Assembly: GCA_003149635.1 (NCBI GenBank)
Contig: QCWI01000007.1
Coordinates: 124,001-188,000 of the forward strand
DNA length: 64,000 bases
Source of the DNA: Fluviicola sp. XM-24bin1
GTDB lineage: Bacteria; Bacteroidota; Bacteroidia; Flavobacteriales_D; Crocinitomicaceae
Reading direction: 5' to 3'
Shown here: positions 25,494 to 34,272 of the stretch, piece by piece
Numbering within the stretch: the stretch's first letter is position 1
Layout of the letters: every line of letters begins with the position of its first letter
Notes under the pieces: generated by a model
What the model was told of the DNA's origin: nothing
The model's input: only the letters and a program-made list of their open reading frames with translations
The model's database searches: none
Made by a program: the position numbers and the translations under genes

Positions 25494-25663
25494 AGAAACA
25501 AGTTTCCATGTCTGTAGTATCTTGATAACGCTGGGAGTTGGGAAAAGGTTGGGGTGGTTAAAGAAAATAACGAAATAAAAACGCAAAAACTAGTAAATGC
25601 AAAGATTCATAAACGCATTTTTGCGTTGAAGGTTTTTAGGTAAATCGACAGAACCCCAATAAA

Positions 25664-25691
25664 AATGGCGATCTCCAAAGAAATCGCCATT
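25664..25691 (-). terminator. Intrinsic terminator of sucD
   Basis: 9-bp stem (AATGGCGAT / ATCGCCATT) with a 10-nt loop; minus-strand reading continues into TTTTTATT. It is 28 bp beyond the sucD stop. Confidence 0.75.
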
Positions 25692-25718
25692 CCAATTATT
25701 TTTGATTTTGGTCTCCGC

Positions 25719-26597
25719 TTACGCAGTCACGCCCAAAACTTCTGCCATCTTAGCTCCAATTTGTGCTGGAGAATCAACTACGTGGATTCCACACTCACTC
25801 ATGATACGTTTCTTCGCTTCCGCTGTATCATCGGCACCACCAACGATCGCTCCTGCGTGTCCCATGGTACGTCCTTTCGGTGCAGTTTCACCCGCAATAA
25901 ATCCAACAACTGGTTTCTTGCTGTTTTCTTTTACCCAGCGAGCAGCGATTGCCTCAAGGTTTCCTCCAATCTCACCAATCATTACGATTCCTTCCGTTTC
26001 TGGATCGTTCATCAACAATTCAACCGCTTCTTTTGTTGTAGTCCCGATGATTGGGTCACCGCCGATTCCGATTGCTGTTGTAATTCCCAATCCTGCTTTA
26101 GCAACTTGATCCGCCGCTTCGTATGTCAACGTTCCAGATTTAGAAACGATTCCAATTTTTCCTTTTTTGAAAACGAAACCAGGCATAATTCCTACTTTCG
26201 CTTCTCCCGCAGTGATAACTCCCGGACAGTTAGGCCCGATCAACGTACAATCATATCCTGAGATGTATTCTTTCGCACGCACCATGTCGTTTACTGGAAT
26301 TCCCTCAGTGATACAAACGATCACTTTGATTCCTGCATTTGCCGCCTCCATAATTGCATCAGCCGCGAACGCCGGTGGAACGAAAATAATCGAAACGTCT
26401 GATCCTGTATTAGAAACTGCATCCGCTACAGTGTTAAAAACAGGACGATCCAAATGTGTTTGACCACCTTTACCTGGAGTAACTCCTCCAACTACGTTGG
26501 TACCGTATTCAATCATCTGACCAGCGTGAAAAGTTCCTTCACTTCCAGTGAACCCCTGCACAATTACTTTTGAATCTTTGTTTACTAAAACGCTCAT
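25719..26597 (-). CDS. sucD: Succinyl-CoA synthetase, alpha subunit
   Basis: 292 residues, the usual length. The CoA-binding Rossmann domain starts [23 protein letters not shown], followed by [14 protein letters not shown]; the ligase domain has [24 protein letters not shown] and the phosphohistidine loop [13 protein letters not shown] (active-site His). It makes succinate and ATP/GTP from succinyl-CoA in the TCA cycle, as a complex with SucC, which is not in this window. It stands alone with its own promoter (26632-26662) and terminator (25664-25691). Confidence 0.97.
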   Translation of the reverse strand: MSVLVNKDSKVIVQGFTGSEGTFHAGQMIEYGTNVVGGVTPGKGGQTHLDRPVFNTVADAVSNTGSDVSIIFVPPAFAADAIMEAANAGIKVIVCITEGIPVNDMVRAKEYISGYDCTLIGPNCPGVITAGEAKVGIMPGFVFKKGKIGIVSKSGTLTYEAADQVAKAGLGITTAIGIGGDPIIGTTTKEAVELLMNDPETEGIVMIGEIGGNLEAIAARWVKENSKKPVVGFIAGETAPKGRTMGHAGAIVGGADDTAEAKKRIMSECGIHVVDSPAQIGAKMAEVLGVTA

Positions 26598-26631
26598 GTT
26601 TGCGATGTTTTTTTCCTGTTTATAATGCTCC

Positions 26632-26662
26632 CAAAAATAACTGTTAGAAATTGATTTGACAA
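26632..26662 (-). promoter_or_regulatory. Bacteroidota-type promoter of sucD
   Basis: On the minus strand: TTG (26662-26660), a 20-bp spacer, then TATTTTTG (26639-26632), which fits the Bacteroidota -33 TTTG / -7 TAnnTTTG pattern with good spacing. It implies a leader of roughly 25-30 nt before the ATG at 26597. Confidence 0.6.
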
Positions 26663-26688
26663 CGAATGTTAGGAAATGTTGATAAATT

Positions 26689-27138
26689 CTAAAGGACGGA
26701 TTTCACCTCCAGTTCGAAGACCAAAATAGAGTTGGGTGGAATGTCGTCTAGATCGTGTTCTCCATAGCCCAATTGAGGAGGGCAAACGAGAAATGCTTTA
26801 CCTCCCGGACGCAGATACATCATCACTTCCTTCCAAGCTCCGATAAGTGTTTGAACATCGAATTCCACAGGCTCTTTGCGCTCGTCGAATACTTTTCCAT
26901 TCAAGAAAGTTCCTTTGTAGGTGAACTGAACACGGTCTTTGAGTTTGATCATCGGCCCTTCGCCTGGATCTAAAATTTTGTAGTACAATCCTGAAGATGA
27001 GCGAACGCATTTGATTTTTTTCTTTTTCAAATAACGCTCAATGCGCTTATCGAAATCGCTCTTTTCCTCTTCCGAATACGTTTCGCCACAAGAAAAAAGG
27101 ATCAATCCTAGGATTAAAAAGGCCGCTATTCGAATCAT
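26689..27138 (-). CDS. FKBP-type peptidyl-prolyl isomerase, lipoprotein
   Basis: 149 residues. Lipoprotein signal with Cys in the lipobox ([12 protein letters not shown]), a charged linker (KKKKIKC), then one FKBP domain (about 50-149; [68 protein letters not shown]). Such proteins assist folding in the periplasm. Its ATG overlaps the stop of the TraB-like gene by 4 bp; it is the last gene of the cca operon. Confidence 0.92.
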   Translation of the reverse strand: MIRIAAFLILGLILFSCGETYSEEEKSDFDKRIERYLKKKKIKCVRSSSGLYYKILDPGEGPMIKLKDRVQFTYKGTFLNGKVFDERKEPVEFDVQTLIGAWKEVMMYLRPGGKAFLVCPPQLGYGEHDLDDIPPNSILVFELEVKSVL

Positions 27139-28049
27139 AGTTTAATCGAAGTTACTTTGTAACCTTCACGACGTAACAATTCCAACACGCCTTCTTCACC
27201 GCCAAGATGTGCAGCACCGACAGCGAAGAAAACACGTCTGTCTTTCATCATTTCTTCCATGCGTGGAATCCACTTTTTATTGCGTTCTGTGAGGAATTCA
27301 TTTTCCTTGTCGGCAAGAACATCACCTTCCTCATGAATCATTAGGTACATTGAATCAATGTTTTGGGCACTGTACATACGCAACATATCTTCCAATTGCT
27401 TGTCCGCTTCTTCACCGCCACGAATAGCTTCCATAACCATAGTCGCTTGTTCTTCCTCGGTGAGATCATCGAAAATGCTCATTTGCTCTTCCAAAGATTC
27501 GAGGCCTTCTAGTGGAATATTCGCCTTTTTCTGAATCTCCATGATTGTCTGCTCGTAAGATTCCGAATCGCTCAACATATCTTCAGCAGATGCCAAGGAA
27601 ACAACAGCGAACGGTTTCATTTGACCAAAGCTCATTCGGAACATCTCTTCAGTCATTCCTAAATCGCTTTCGGCCCACTCAATAATGCTGTCCGTTTGTT
27701 TGTCATCAAAGAAATCGAACAAGGTTGTTCCTTCTTCCAAACGCAACAAGGCCATTGCTTTTAAAGGATTGTTGATGTCATCTCCGACCTCAAGAACTAC
27801 TTTATCTGAGCTTTTGATCAATTCCTTCAGCATGTCAGGGAAGTAGAAATATTCTTTCTGAATCAAATGCATTGTTCCGAAAACGAAGGCAGTATCCCTG
27901 GACTTATCGCTGGTAACCATCCAAAGCAAGGAATTTTTTGTTCCTTCTTCAAACTTCGGCTTGACTTCTTTTTTGGTAGTGTCTTGTGATTGTGAACAAC
28001 TGAAATTCGCAAAAACGAGTAGGGTTGAGAGTAGGTATAAATATTTCAT
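27135..28049 (-). CDS. TraB/GumN family lipoprotein
   Basis: 304 residues with a lipobox (STLLVFANFSCSQ). The family marks are LLWMVTSDKSRDTAFVFGTMHLIQKE at the start, an Asp/Glu-rich helical middle, and FFAVGAAHLGGEEGVLELLRREGYKV at the C-terminus, with the paired GT.H and GAAHL motifs of the TIKI/TraB metalloprotease-like fold. It may hydrolyse peptides at the envelope, though bacterial members are uncharacterised. It overlaps both neighbours by 4 bp. Confidence 0.87.
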   Translation of the reverse strand: MKYLYLLSTLLVFANFSCSQSQDTTKKEVKPKFEEGTKNSLLWMVTSDKSRDTAFVFGTMHLIQKEYFYFPDMLKELIKSSDKVVLEVGDDINNPLKAMALLRLEEGTTLFDFFDDKQTDSIIEWAESDLGMTEEMFRMSFGQMKPFAVVSLASAEDMLSDSESYEQTIMEIQKKANIPLEGLESLEEQMSIFDDLTEEEQATMVMEAIRGGEEADKQLEDMLRMYSAQNIDSMYLMIHEEGDVLADKENEFLTERNKKWIPRMEEMMKDRRVFFAVGAAHLGGEEGVLELLRREGYKVTSIKL

Positions 28050-28756
28050 ATCAATGTCAATTCAGCAAGGTAGTGCTCTTCGTCTTTAAATCGTAATTCT
28101 GCTTTCCAACCTGTTCTTTCTGCAGCTTCGCGAAGATTTTCAAAATCAACGTAGAGCCAGTCAAAGCCTTCGGTTTGGTGATTTTTGTAGCGCATTTGGA
28201 AATGGAAGTTTCCGTAATATTCACTACTCAGATCGACCCACATTCCGCCATTTTCGTCCTCGTAAAGATACTTGATATCCGTTGAATCGCAGATAATTTT
28301 TCCATGGGCGGCGACTAAATTTTTCGCGTGGAGTAGCGTTGCGTCCAAATTAGCAAGCGATCCAGCAATGCCAATCCCATTCATTAGAAAAAGTAGTGTG
28401 TCGTAATCGCCTGATGCTTCATCAAAGAAATTGGCTTGTCTTGCCGAAAGTCCCACTTCCTTCATGTATGCTACTGCTCCAGCGCTAACGTCAATCGCAT
28501 CCACTTCAAAGCCTTTCTCTTGAAGATACGAAGCATGAACTCCGGCACCTGCACCGACATCCAATACTTTTCCTTTACAAAGAGAAAGAGCGGTTTGTTC
28601 CAGTTTTGGCATTTCCTTGTAAGTGCGAAATAGCATTGGAACGGGAATTACGTCGTCATCACAAATATCTGATGCAACGATGATATTTTCGTCAAAATCG
28701 TTGGATGCGAAATCCTGAATTCCTTTACCGATGGGATCGTTGAGCAGCGCGTACAT
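28046..28756 (-). CDS. Class I SAM-dependent methyltransferase
   Basis: 236 residues. Motif I is GKVLDVGAGAGVHASYL, followed by an acidic end of strand 2 (FEVDAIDVS) and a post-motif stretch DTLLFLMNGIGIAGSLANLDATL typical of this Bacteroidota methyltransferase group. The substrate is unknown; no metal or DNA-binding module is visible. It is in the cca operon, 2 bp after the pRiA4b-ORF3-like gene. Confidence 0.87.
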   Translation of the reverse strand: MYALLNDPIGKGIQDFASNDFDENIIVASDICDDDVIPVPMLFRTYKEMPKLEQTALSLCKGKVLDVGAGAGVHASYLQEKGFEVDAIDVSAGAVAYMKEVGLSARQANFFDEASGDYDTLLFLMNGIGIAGSLANLDATLLHAKNLVAAHGKIICDSTDIKYLYEDENGGMWVDLSSEYYGNFHFQMRYKNHQTEGFDWLYVDFENLREAAERTGWKAELRFKDEEHYLAELTLI

Positions 28757-28758
28757 TC

Positions 28759-29286
28759 TTAGTAATCGTAGGAGTCTTCGAAGTCGTTGAATCCAAATTC
28801 GTCTTCGTCTTCATCTCCTTCAAACTCTGATTCTGTTTCGAAAGTTATTTCCTCTTCCCCCGTTTTCGAAGCTTCCGCAGGAGCATTTCCAACTGATAAT
28901 ACCACTTTTGGATTTTCTGGAGCGTCTTCTTGCACTTCAATCAATTCGATGAGGAAGATCCACATACGAATGAAATCGTGCACCAAAATGATTTTTTGGT
29001 CTTCATCTTGAATGTAATCTGCAAGGATGGACGTTTTCATTACACTTGGCATAATTTGATCTGGATCTTCTCCAAAAGCCATGTCGAATATGGAAATTTC
29101 GTGACCCTTATCCCAGTTGTCATTGGACATATAGAAGGATGCCATTTGATCATCTGAAAAGTGATAGGCATCTAGGATCGCACGATAGAATGTTTCGAAA
29201 TCTGTGCCGGCATCGATAAGAATGTCGCGAAAGATTTCGTTTGCATCGCTAGTGTCTAGAAGTACACGAAATTTAAGTCCTGCCAT
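28759..29286 (-). CDS. pRiA4b ORF-3-like / TnpR-passenger family protein
   Basis: 175 residues. The N-terminal ~125 residues (FRVLLDTSDANEIFRDILIDAGTDFETFYRAILDAYHF, EDQKIILVHDFIRMWIFLIELIEV) match the plasmid pRiA4b ORF-3 family seen in many chromosomes. The C-terminal ~50 residues are strongly acidic (EGDEDEDEFGFNDFEDSYDY) and probably disordered. There is no sign of a mobile element despite the family name. Function is unknown. It sits between the CCA enzyme (37 bp upstream) and the methyltransferase. Confidence 0.75.
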   Translation of the reverse strand: MAGLKFRVLLDTSDANEIFRDILIDAGTDFETFYRAILDAYHFSDDQMASFYMSNDNWDKGHEISIFDMAFGEDPDQIMPSVMKTSILADYIQDEDQKIILVHDFIRMWIFLIELIEVQEDAPENPKVVLSVGNAPAEASKTGEEEITFETESEFEGDEDEDEFGFNDFEDSYDY

Positions 29287-29323
29287 CGGGTTCTTGCAAA
29301 ATATAAGCCGACAAATTTAATGA

Positions 29324-30754
29324 TTATTGAGCAGCTTTGTCAGAAATTTTCAAACCGATTTCTTCGCCGATTTTCAGCATCAAATTATACGCCTGTTCTT
29401 CGTTGTTTTCAATCTCTCCTTCAAGGATCGCCTCTTTGATTCGGGATTTAATCACACCTATTTCATGACACGGTTTCAGATCGAACGTTTTCATGATGAC
29501 ATCACCAGTTACGGGCGGTTGGAAGTTACGTACGCGATCCTTTTCTTCAACGGCACGAAGCTTTTGTTCTACGATCTCAAAGTTCTTTTTATAGCGCTTT
29601 ACTTTGAATTCGTTCTTAGAGGTAATGTCAGCGTTACATAAGAGCATTAGGTCGTCAATGTCGTCTCCTGCTTCGAATAGTAAGCGTCGAACAGCTGAAT
29701 CGGTAACAGAACCTTTCACCAACGCGATAGGACGTAAGTGAAGGCGTACCAACTTCTGAACGTATTTCATTTTGTGATCCAGCGGTAACTTCAGACGTTT
29801 GAAAATCTTAGGAACCATGCGAGCTCCCAAATCCTCATGACCGTGGAACGTCCAACCTACTTTTTCATCAAAACGTTTGGTCGGTGGTTTGGCGATATCG
29901 TGCAGAATCGCAGCCCATCGGAGCCAAAGCTTGTCCGTCTTCTCGCTGATATTATCCAATACCTCCAGTGTATGATAGAAATTGTCCTTGTGTGCTTTCC
30001 CGTTTCGATTTTCTATGCCTTGTAACTTCACCATTTCCGGGAAGAATTGATGCAGCAATTTGGTTGCGTACAATAATTTTAAGCCTCGCGATGGTGTTTT
30101 GCTCAAAACGATCTTATTGAACTCATCCATTATGCGCTCGCGAGAAATGATCTCCAAACGATGTGCATTTTCGGAAATTGCCTCTAGACTTTTTCGTTCA
30201 ATTTTGAAGTTGAGTTGAGAGGCAAATCGAACCGCTCGCATCATGCGTAAGGGATCGTCACTATACGTTTTGGAAGGCTCCAATGGCGTTCGGATGATTT
30301 CTTTTTCCAAGTCTTCCATACCTCCAAAAGGATCAATAAGATCACCAAAAGTATCCTGGTGAAGACTCAGTGCCAAGGCGTTGATGGTAAAATCACGGCG
30401 ATTTTGATCATCTTGAAGTGTTCCGTCTTCTACGACAGGCTTACGGGAATCACTACGATAGGACTCTTTTCTGGCACCCACAAATTCGACATCCAAATCT
30501 TTATAGACGAATTGAGCCGTTCCGAAGCGTTTAAAAAGGGATACTTTCTTTACGCGCAATTTTTTCGCGCACTTTTCGGCAAGATCAAGACCGTTCCCAA
30601 CAACTACAATATCGATATCCTTTGACGGACGTTCCAGAATCAAATCCCGGACGTAGCCACCAATCACGTAGGCTTCCAGTCCTTCTTCCGTAACAATTTG
30701 GGAAGCGACCTTGAAAACTGGGTGTTGAAGATATGAGCTATAATTCATCGACAT
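29324..30754 (-). CDS. cca: CCA tRNA nucleotidyltransferase (poly(A) polymerase family) with HD domain
   Basis: About 476 residues from the ATG at 30754 (30748 also possible; the open frame to 30847 codes for unrelated residues). The class II nucleotidyltransferase head has YVIGGYVRDLILERPSKDIDIVVVG (GG and DxD), then the RRD motif (QNRRDFTINALAL), DPFGG and EDPxR-like DDPLRMMRAVRFA. An HD domain (about 265-400; RWAAILHDIAKPPT...HEDLGARM) and a C-terminal helical arm follow. It adds or repairs the 3' CCA of tRNA. It is the first gene of a five-gene minus operon. Confidence 0.95.
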   Translation of the reverse strand: MSMNYSSYLQHPVFKVASQIVTEEGLEAYVIGGYVRDLILERPSKDIDIVVVGNGLDLAEKCAKKLRVKKVSLFKRFGTAQFVYKDLDVEFVGARKESYRSDSRKPVVEDGTLQDDQNRRDFTINALALSLHQDTFGDLIDPFGGMEDLEKEIIRTPLEPSKTYSDDPLRMMRAVRFASQLNFKIERKSLEAISENAHRLEIISRERIMDEFNKIVLSKTPSRGLKLLYATKLLHQFFPEMVKLQGIENRNGKAHKDNFYHTLEVLDNISEKTDKLWLRWAAILHDIAKPPTKRFDEKVGWTFHGHEDLGARMVPKIFKRLKLPLDHKMKYVQKLVRLHLRPIALVKGSVTDSAVRRLLFEAGDDIDDLMLLCNADITSKNEFKVKRYKKNFEIVEQKLRAVEEKDRVRNFQPPVTGDVIMKTFDLKPCHEIGVIKSRIKEAILEGEIENNEEQAYNLMLKIGEEIGLKISDKAAQ

Positions 30755-30872
30755 TGCGGGGGCAAAGATAAGGGATTCCTTAGTATTTAGAGATGCAAAG
30801 GGAAATGGTTTGTGTCGACTATAGAAAATACGGATTAAGTGAATCAATTCCTATAATTCGCTAATTTCTATG

Positions 30873-30888
30873 TTCGCGAATTGGCGAA
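30873..30888. promoter_or_regulatory. Candidate Crp/Fnr-type operator (TTCGC-N6-GCGAA)
   Basis: A perfect 5-6-5 palindrome, TTCGC / GCGAA around a 6-bp spacer, in the 207-bp divergent region between cca and the lipoprotein hydrolase. A larger inverted repeat surrounds it (ATTCGCTAATT at 30856-30866, AATTGGCGAAT at 30879-30889, one wobble pair). The downstream operon encodes a Crp/Fnr protein, which binds sites of this geometry, so autoregulation is plausible but unproven. Confidence 0.4.
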
Positions 30889-30961
30889 TAAGCTCCGAGC
30901 GTTTGAATGTTAATTGGTTAATCTGCTCTCCTGATTTATCCCATTTTCATTAGCTTTGAAT

Positions 30962-31897
30962 ATGCTCAAATCCCTTTCGATTATCATGCTGCTCATGGGA
31001 CTCATATCTTGCTCTACGTACAAAATTGCCGAACGTCATCTCAACGGTAAAATGAAGAAAGCGGGGCTGCAATTGCAGTTTGAGCAAGTGGATTCCGGCG
31101 CGCAAATCGAACATTGGGATTCTCAAGATACAACCAAGCCAGCATTGCTTCTAGTGCATGGATTTGGAGCTTCGACAAAATACCAATGGTACAAGCAGGT
31201 GAAATTGCTTTCGAGAAAGTACAGGGTAATCGCTCCCAATCTGAACTATTTTGGGCGGACTGTTCCTGATTCTTCTATTTATTCAGTTGCTGGACAGGTA
31301 AATACGTTGGAAGCGCTGTTGGATCATCTTAATGTCGATACGTGCGTGTTAATGGGCGTTTCCTACGGTGGCTTGGTAAGTGCGGAACTTGCGCATCAAA
31401 CAGATCGAACCATTACCGAAATGATCCTTTTTGATACGCCGACGAAGTTTGGAGATAGCGAGGATATCATTGCGGTAAAAGAATATTTCCAAACGCCTTC
31501 GATTGAGGAATTGTTCGTTCCTACTAATCCTGAAGGGCTGAATAAGTTATTGTATCTGGCAACCGGAAAAGAAAGAAAAGTTCCGGTAAAATTCCTTGAC
31601 GAATTCCATGAGAAGTCCTACGCGTATAATTTAAAGGACAAGCGACAATTGATTACCGCACTTCTGAAAGATATGGAGACGTATCGCACTAGAGAGTATA
31701 GTTTCGACATGCCGATATTGCTAATTTGGGGTGCTGAGGACAAGGTGGTTCCGCTAGAAACGGGGCGGAAACTGGAAAGTTACTTTGGAGACAATGCGAA
31801 GCTTAAAATTGTCGATGGGGCAGCGCATATGCCTAACATGACGCATTCGCGTGAGTTTAATATGCTCGTGGAAATATTTTTAGGAATTACGAAATGA
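30962..31897 (+). CDS. Alpha/beta-hydrolase lipoprotein
   Basis: 311 residues from the ATG at 30962 (a TTG 6 bp upstream is in frame). A lipobox (LLMGLISCSTYK) places it on the periplasmic face of a membrane. The hydrolase has the oxyanion HGFGAS, nucleophile elbow GVSYGG (Ser), acid WGAEDKVVP (Asp) and histidine in GAAHMPNMTH. The substrate (ester, lactone or lipid) is unknown. It overlaps the downstream Crp/Fnr gene by 4 bp, so the two are translationally coupled. Confidence 0.88.
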   Translation: MLKSLSIIMLLMGLISCSTYKIAERHLNGKMKKAGLQLQFEQVDSGAQIEHWDSQDTTKPALLLVHGFGASTKYQWYKQVKLLSRKYRVIAPNLNYFGRTVPDSSIYSVAGQVNTLEALLDHLNVDTCVLMGVSYGGLVSAELAHQTDRTITEMILFDTPTKFGDSEDIIAVKEYFQTPSIEELFVPTNPEGLNKLLYLATGKERKVPVKFLDEFHEKSYAYNLKDKRQLITALLKDMETYRTREYSFDMPILLIWGAEDKVVPLETGRKLESYFGDNAKLKIVDGAAHMPNMTHSREFNMLVEIFLGITK

Positions 31898-32478
31898 AGG
31901 AGCATTACGAACTTATAATAAACGCATTTCGGCCTTTGGAAATCTTAGAAGCTAAACATCTGGAATTTCTTGATTTTTGGGAAGAGGTAGAACATCCCAA
32001 AGGCAGCTTCTTAACCGAAGCGGGTAAAATAGAGCGTTATTTCTATGTTGTTATTGAAGGGGTGCAAGCCGTATACATTCTTACTCCCAATGGCGACAAG
32101 AAAGTGATTGGGTTTTCTTTTGATGGCAGCTTTTCCGGGATTTATGATTCGTTTCTGAAAGAGTCGGGATCGCATTATTTCTTAGAGGCACTTACAGATT
32201 CGCGATTACTCAGAATGAATAAGGCTCAGTACGATTCTTTATTCGATCGTTATCCTGAATTCAATGAATGGGGGAGAGTAATACACCAGGAATTGCTTAT
32301 CGGACGCGTGCAACGTGAGGTTGAGTTAATCACCATGGATGCCAAGGAGCGGTTTGATGTGTTTATGAATAGATGTCCGAAAAAACTAATGACGGTACCT
32401 CAAAAATATCTGGCTTCTTATTTGAATATGACGCCAGAGACGTTCAGTCGGATGCGAAAGCAGATCGGGGGAGGTTGA
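31894..32478 (+). CDS. Crp/Fnr family transcriptional regulator
   Basis: 194 residues: a cyclic-nucleotide-binding-like beta-roll (about 20-115; PKGSFLTEAGKIERYFYVVIEGVQAVYILTPNGDKKVIGFSFDG), a dimer helix, and a winged HTH with recognition helix in VPQKYLASYLNMTPETFSRMRKQ. The phosphate-binding cassette of true CAP (RxS) is not evident, so cAMP binding is unsure. No Fe-S Cys cluster is visible. It is coupled to the lipoprotein hydrolase; candidate operator at 30873-30888. The 186-bp gap 32479-32664 after it holds no further gene that I can support. Confidence 0.87.
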   Translation: MKEHYELIINAFRPLEILEAKHLEFLDFWEEVEHPKGSFLTEAGKIERYFYVVIEGVQAVYILTPNGDKKVIGFSFDGSFSGIYDSFLKESGSHYFLEALTDSRLLRMNKAQYDSLFDRYPEFNEWGRVIHQELLIGRVQREVELITMDAKERFDVFMNRCPKKLMTVPQKYLASYLNMTPETFSRMRKQIGGG

Positions 32479-32664
32479 GGTTTTATTGGGTTGGACCTAA
32501 TAAAATAACTAGATTTCCTGTGAATGTCAATTTATTCGAATTCTTTTTCGTCGGGATATTCCGACATTCCAACATTTTGGAATTCTTTATTAAACACAAT
32601 TCAATTTCTTGATCCAGATCAATTTTTGCCCGCCCCCAATGGATCAACTTTGTAGAAAAAAGAT

Positions 32665-33231
32665 ATGAGCACGTACATCAAGCCCGCATTTCAAATTCAA
32701 CGAGTTAATGAATTAGAGAATAAATTGGCCCAATTTCGAGAGGCTTCCTTGGAACAATTAATTCAACGTCCCAACCCAAAATCATGGAGTCCGATTGAAG
32801 TTGCAAAGCATATGGTAATCGGACATGAAGCATATCGCAATAAAATTGACAAAGCCCTGCAAGATAATTCGACTAGTCCGATTCAATCTGAATTCAAAGC
32901 TTCTGCCATGCCGTCTTTTCTGATCAAGCGCTTTCCTCCAAAAGACGGTCAAATTCGATTCAAAATGAAGACGATGAAGACGTTTAAACCTGTTTTTGAT
33001 CCTTCGGAGTTGTCCAAGGAAGAATCTGACGCTATTCTTTCAGAATTAGAAAATGCGCTGAAGGAATTGAAAGCATGGGTAGAAACGTACAGAACAAAAG
33101 GAATCTCGCTAAAGAAGTTCAATTCGGCGATCGGTGCAATGGTGCGATTCAATGTTCCAGAAGCCTGTGAATTTATTCTGTGTCACAACGAACGTCATTT
33201 CTTACAATTCGAAAAGGCTTTGAATGTTTAA
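32665..33231 (+). CDS. DinB-like metal-dependent protein
   Basis: 188 residues forming a helical DinB/YfiT-type bundle. Candidate metal His residues are the ones in VAKHMVIGHEAY and the C-terminal CHNERHFLQFEKAL. DinB-fold proteins act as thiol transferases (for example bacillithiol-dependent) or maturases, but the exact role is unknown. An 8-base sequence, CAACTTTG, a near match to the -7 box, precedes the ATG by 20 bp. The 3' end overlaps the convergent glycosyltransferase gene by 4 bp. Confidence 0.78.
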   Translation: MSTYIKPAFQIQRVNELENKLAQFREASLEQLIQRPNPKSWSPIEVAKHMVIGHEAYRNKIDKALQDNSTSPIQSEFKASAMPSFLIKRFPPKDGQIRFKMKTMKTFKPVFDPSELSKEESDAILSELENALKELKAWVETYRTKGISLKKFNSAIGAMVRFNVPEACEFILCHNERHFLQFEKALNV

Positions 33232-34241
33232 TTGAAAAACCAATAATCTTCAACGGGTTGTTTACCCCAAGATTGTAGTTGCTTTTCAATTTCAATTTTA
33301 GCATCCGACGAAGCTACGGCGATTAAAATTTGAGGCCGATCCATTTCTGGAATATCATTAAAATGTCGCATGCGAATGTCGTAAATGTCCTTTCCGATCT
33401 TGTTTTCATTATCGCATACCCATTCGATATTGGCTTCGTTCTCTATAATTCCCTTCACGAGATCTTTGCCATTTCTTCCGGCGCCCCAAACAACTAAGGA
33501 TCTATTTGGGTCACGATCCAGTTCGAAGAAGAATCGAAGCTTCAATTCGTAGTATCGATTGTCTTTGTATTCGTCCCATGTTCTGGAAATTCGATTGGAT
33601 CGATCGCGCCAATGATGCAAAATTTTATCGATTCCGATTACTTTCAATCCTTGGCGATACATGCGAAAGCATAAGTCGTAGTCTTCAGGATAAATCACAG
33701 GGTCAAATGCACCAACGGCATCGAAATCCTCTTTATGGAGCATCCAACAATGCGATGGGATGACGCATTCACGATAAATTTCCTGATAGTGCAAGTTGTT
33801 CGCAGCGATATGATTCAACCAACGCTCATATTTTAAGAAACCATCCCCAACTTCGCCTTCGTCTACAAAATGTTCCGTACCGCCAGCAATCACATGACCT
33901 TTACCATGCTGTTGCCATTCGCGTACAAGTGTTTCAATCTTGTCATGGGGCATTTTATCGTCAGAATCCATTCGATTCAAAAGGGTTCCACGAACTTGTC
34001 GATATCCAACCTGAAGTGTTGAGATTAACCTCGGTTGGTCGCTATCGAAGTACCGAACGCGGGGATCTTTTTTGGCGTATTCCTGAAGAATCTGAGGGGT
34101 TGCATCAGAAGAGTGGTCATTCACCGCAATCAGTTCCCAGTTGGAATACGTTTGCGCAAGGATAGAGTCCAAACATGCGGGAAGATACGGCGCTGTATCT
34201 TTTACTGCCATTACTATCGAAACCAGAGGTTGTTCTTGCAT
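33228..34241 (-). CDS. Family 2 glycosyltransferase with C-terminal Rossmann-like domain
   Basis: 337 residues. The GT-A domain (about 1-220) shows VSIVMAVKDTAPYLPACLDSILAQTYSNWELIAVNDHSSD, the metal/nucleotide DxD in NRMDSDDKMP and the acceptor-site region FDPVIYPEDYDLCFRMY. The C-terminal ~90 residues (LVVWGAGRNGKDLVKGI...EWVCDNENKIGKDIYD...ILIAVAS) form a Rossmann-like nucleotide or sugar-binding module often fused to such enzymes. It probably adds sugars to cell-surface glycans. It faces a beta-barrel gene 31 bp upstream on the same strand. Confidence 0.9.
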   Translation of the reverse strand: MQEQPLVSIVMAVKDTAPYLPACLDSILAQTYSNWELIAVNDHSSDATPQILQEYAKKDPRVRYFDSDQPRLISTLQVGYRQVRGTLLNRMDSDDKMPHDKIETLVREWQQHGKGHVIAGGTEHFVDEGEVGDGFLKYERWLNHIAANNLHYQEIYRECVIPSHCWMLHKEDFDAVGAFDPVIYPEDYDLCFRMYRQGLKVIGIDKILHHWRDRSNRISRTWDEYKDNRYYELKLRFFFELDRDPNRSLVVWGAGRNGKDLVKGIIENEANIEWVCDNENKIGKDIYDIRMRHFNDIPEMDRPQILIAVASSDAKIEIEKQLQSWGKQPVEDYWFFN

Positions 34242-34272
34242 GGCGCAAAAGTACGATTTATGAAGATCGCAG

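Noticed and set aside
25401-25586. 61-codon minus-strand ORF beginning MRFYFVIFF
   Set aside because: It runs through a strong terminator hairpin and overlaps the start of the TPR gene.
25494-25660. 6S RNA considered for the orphan transcript
   Set aside because: The strand does not form the long rod with a central bubble expected of 6S RNA; kept only as an unspecified small-RNA candidate.
28759-29286. Mobile-element origin of the pRiA4b-ORF3-like gene
   Set aside because: There is no transposase, terminal repeat or composition shift around it; the family is common in chromosomes.
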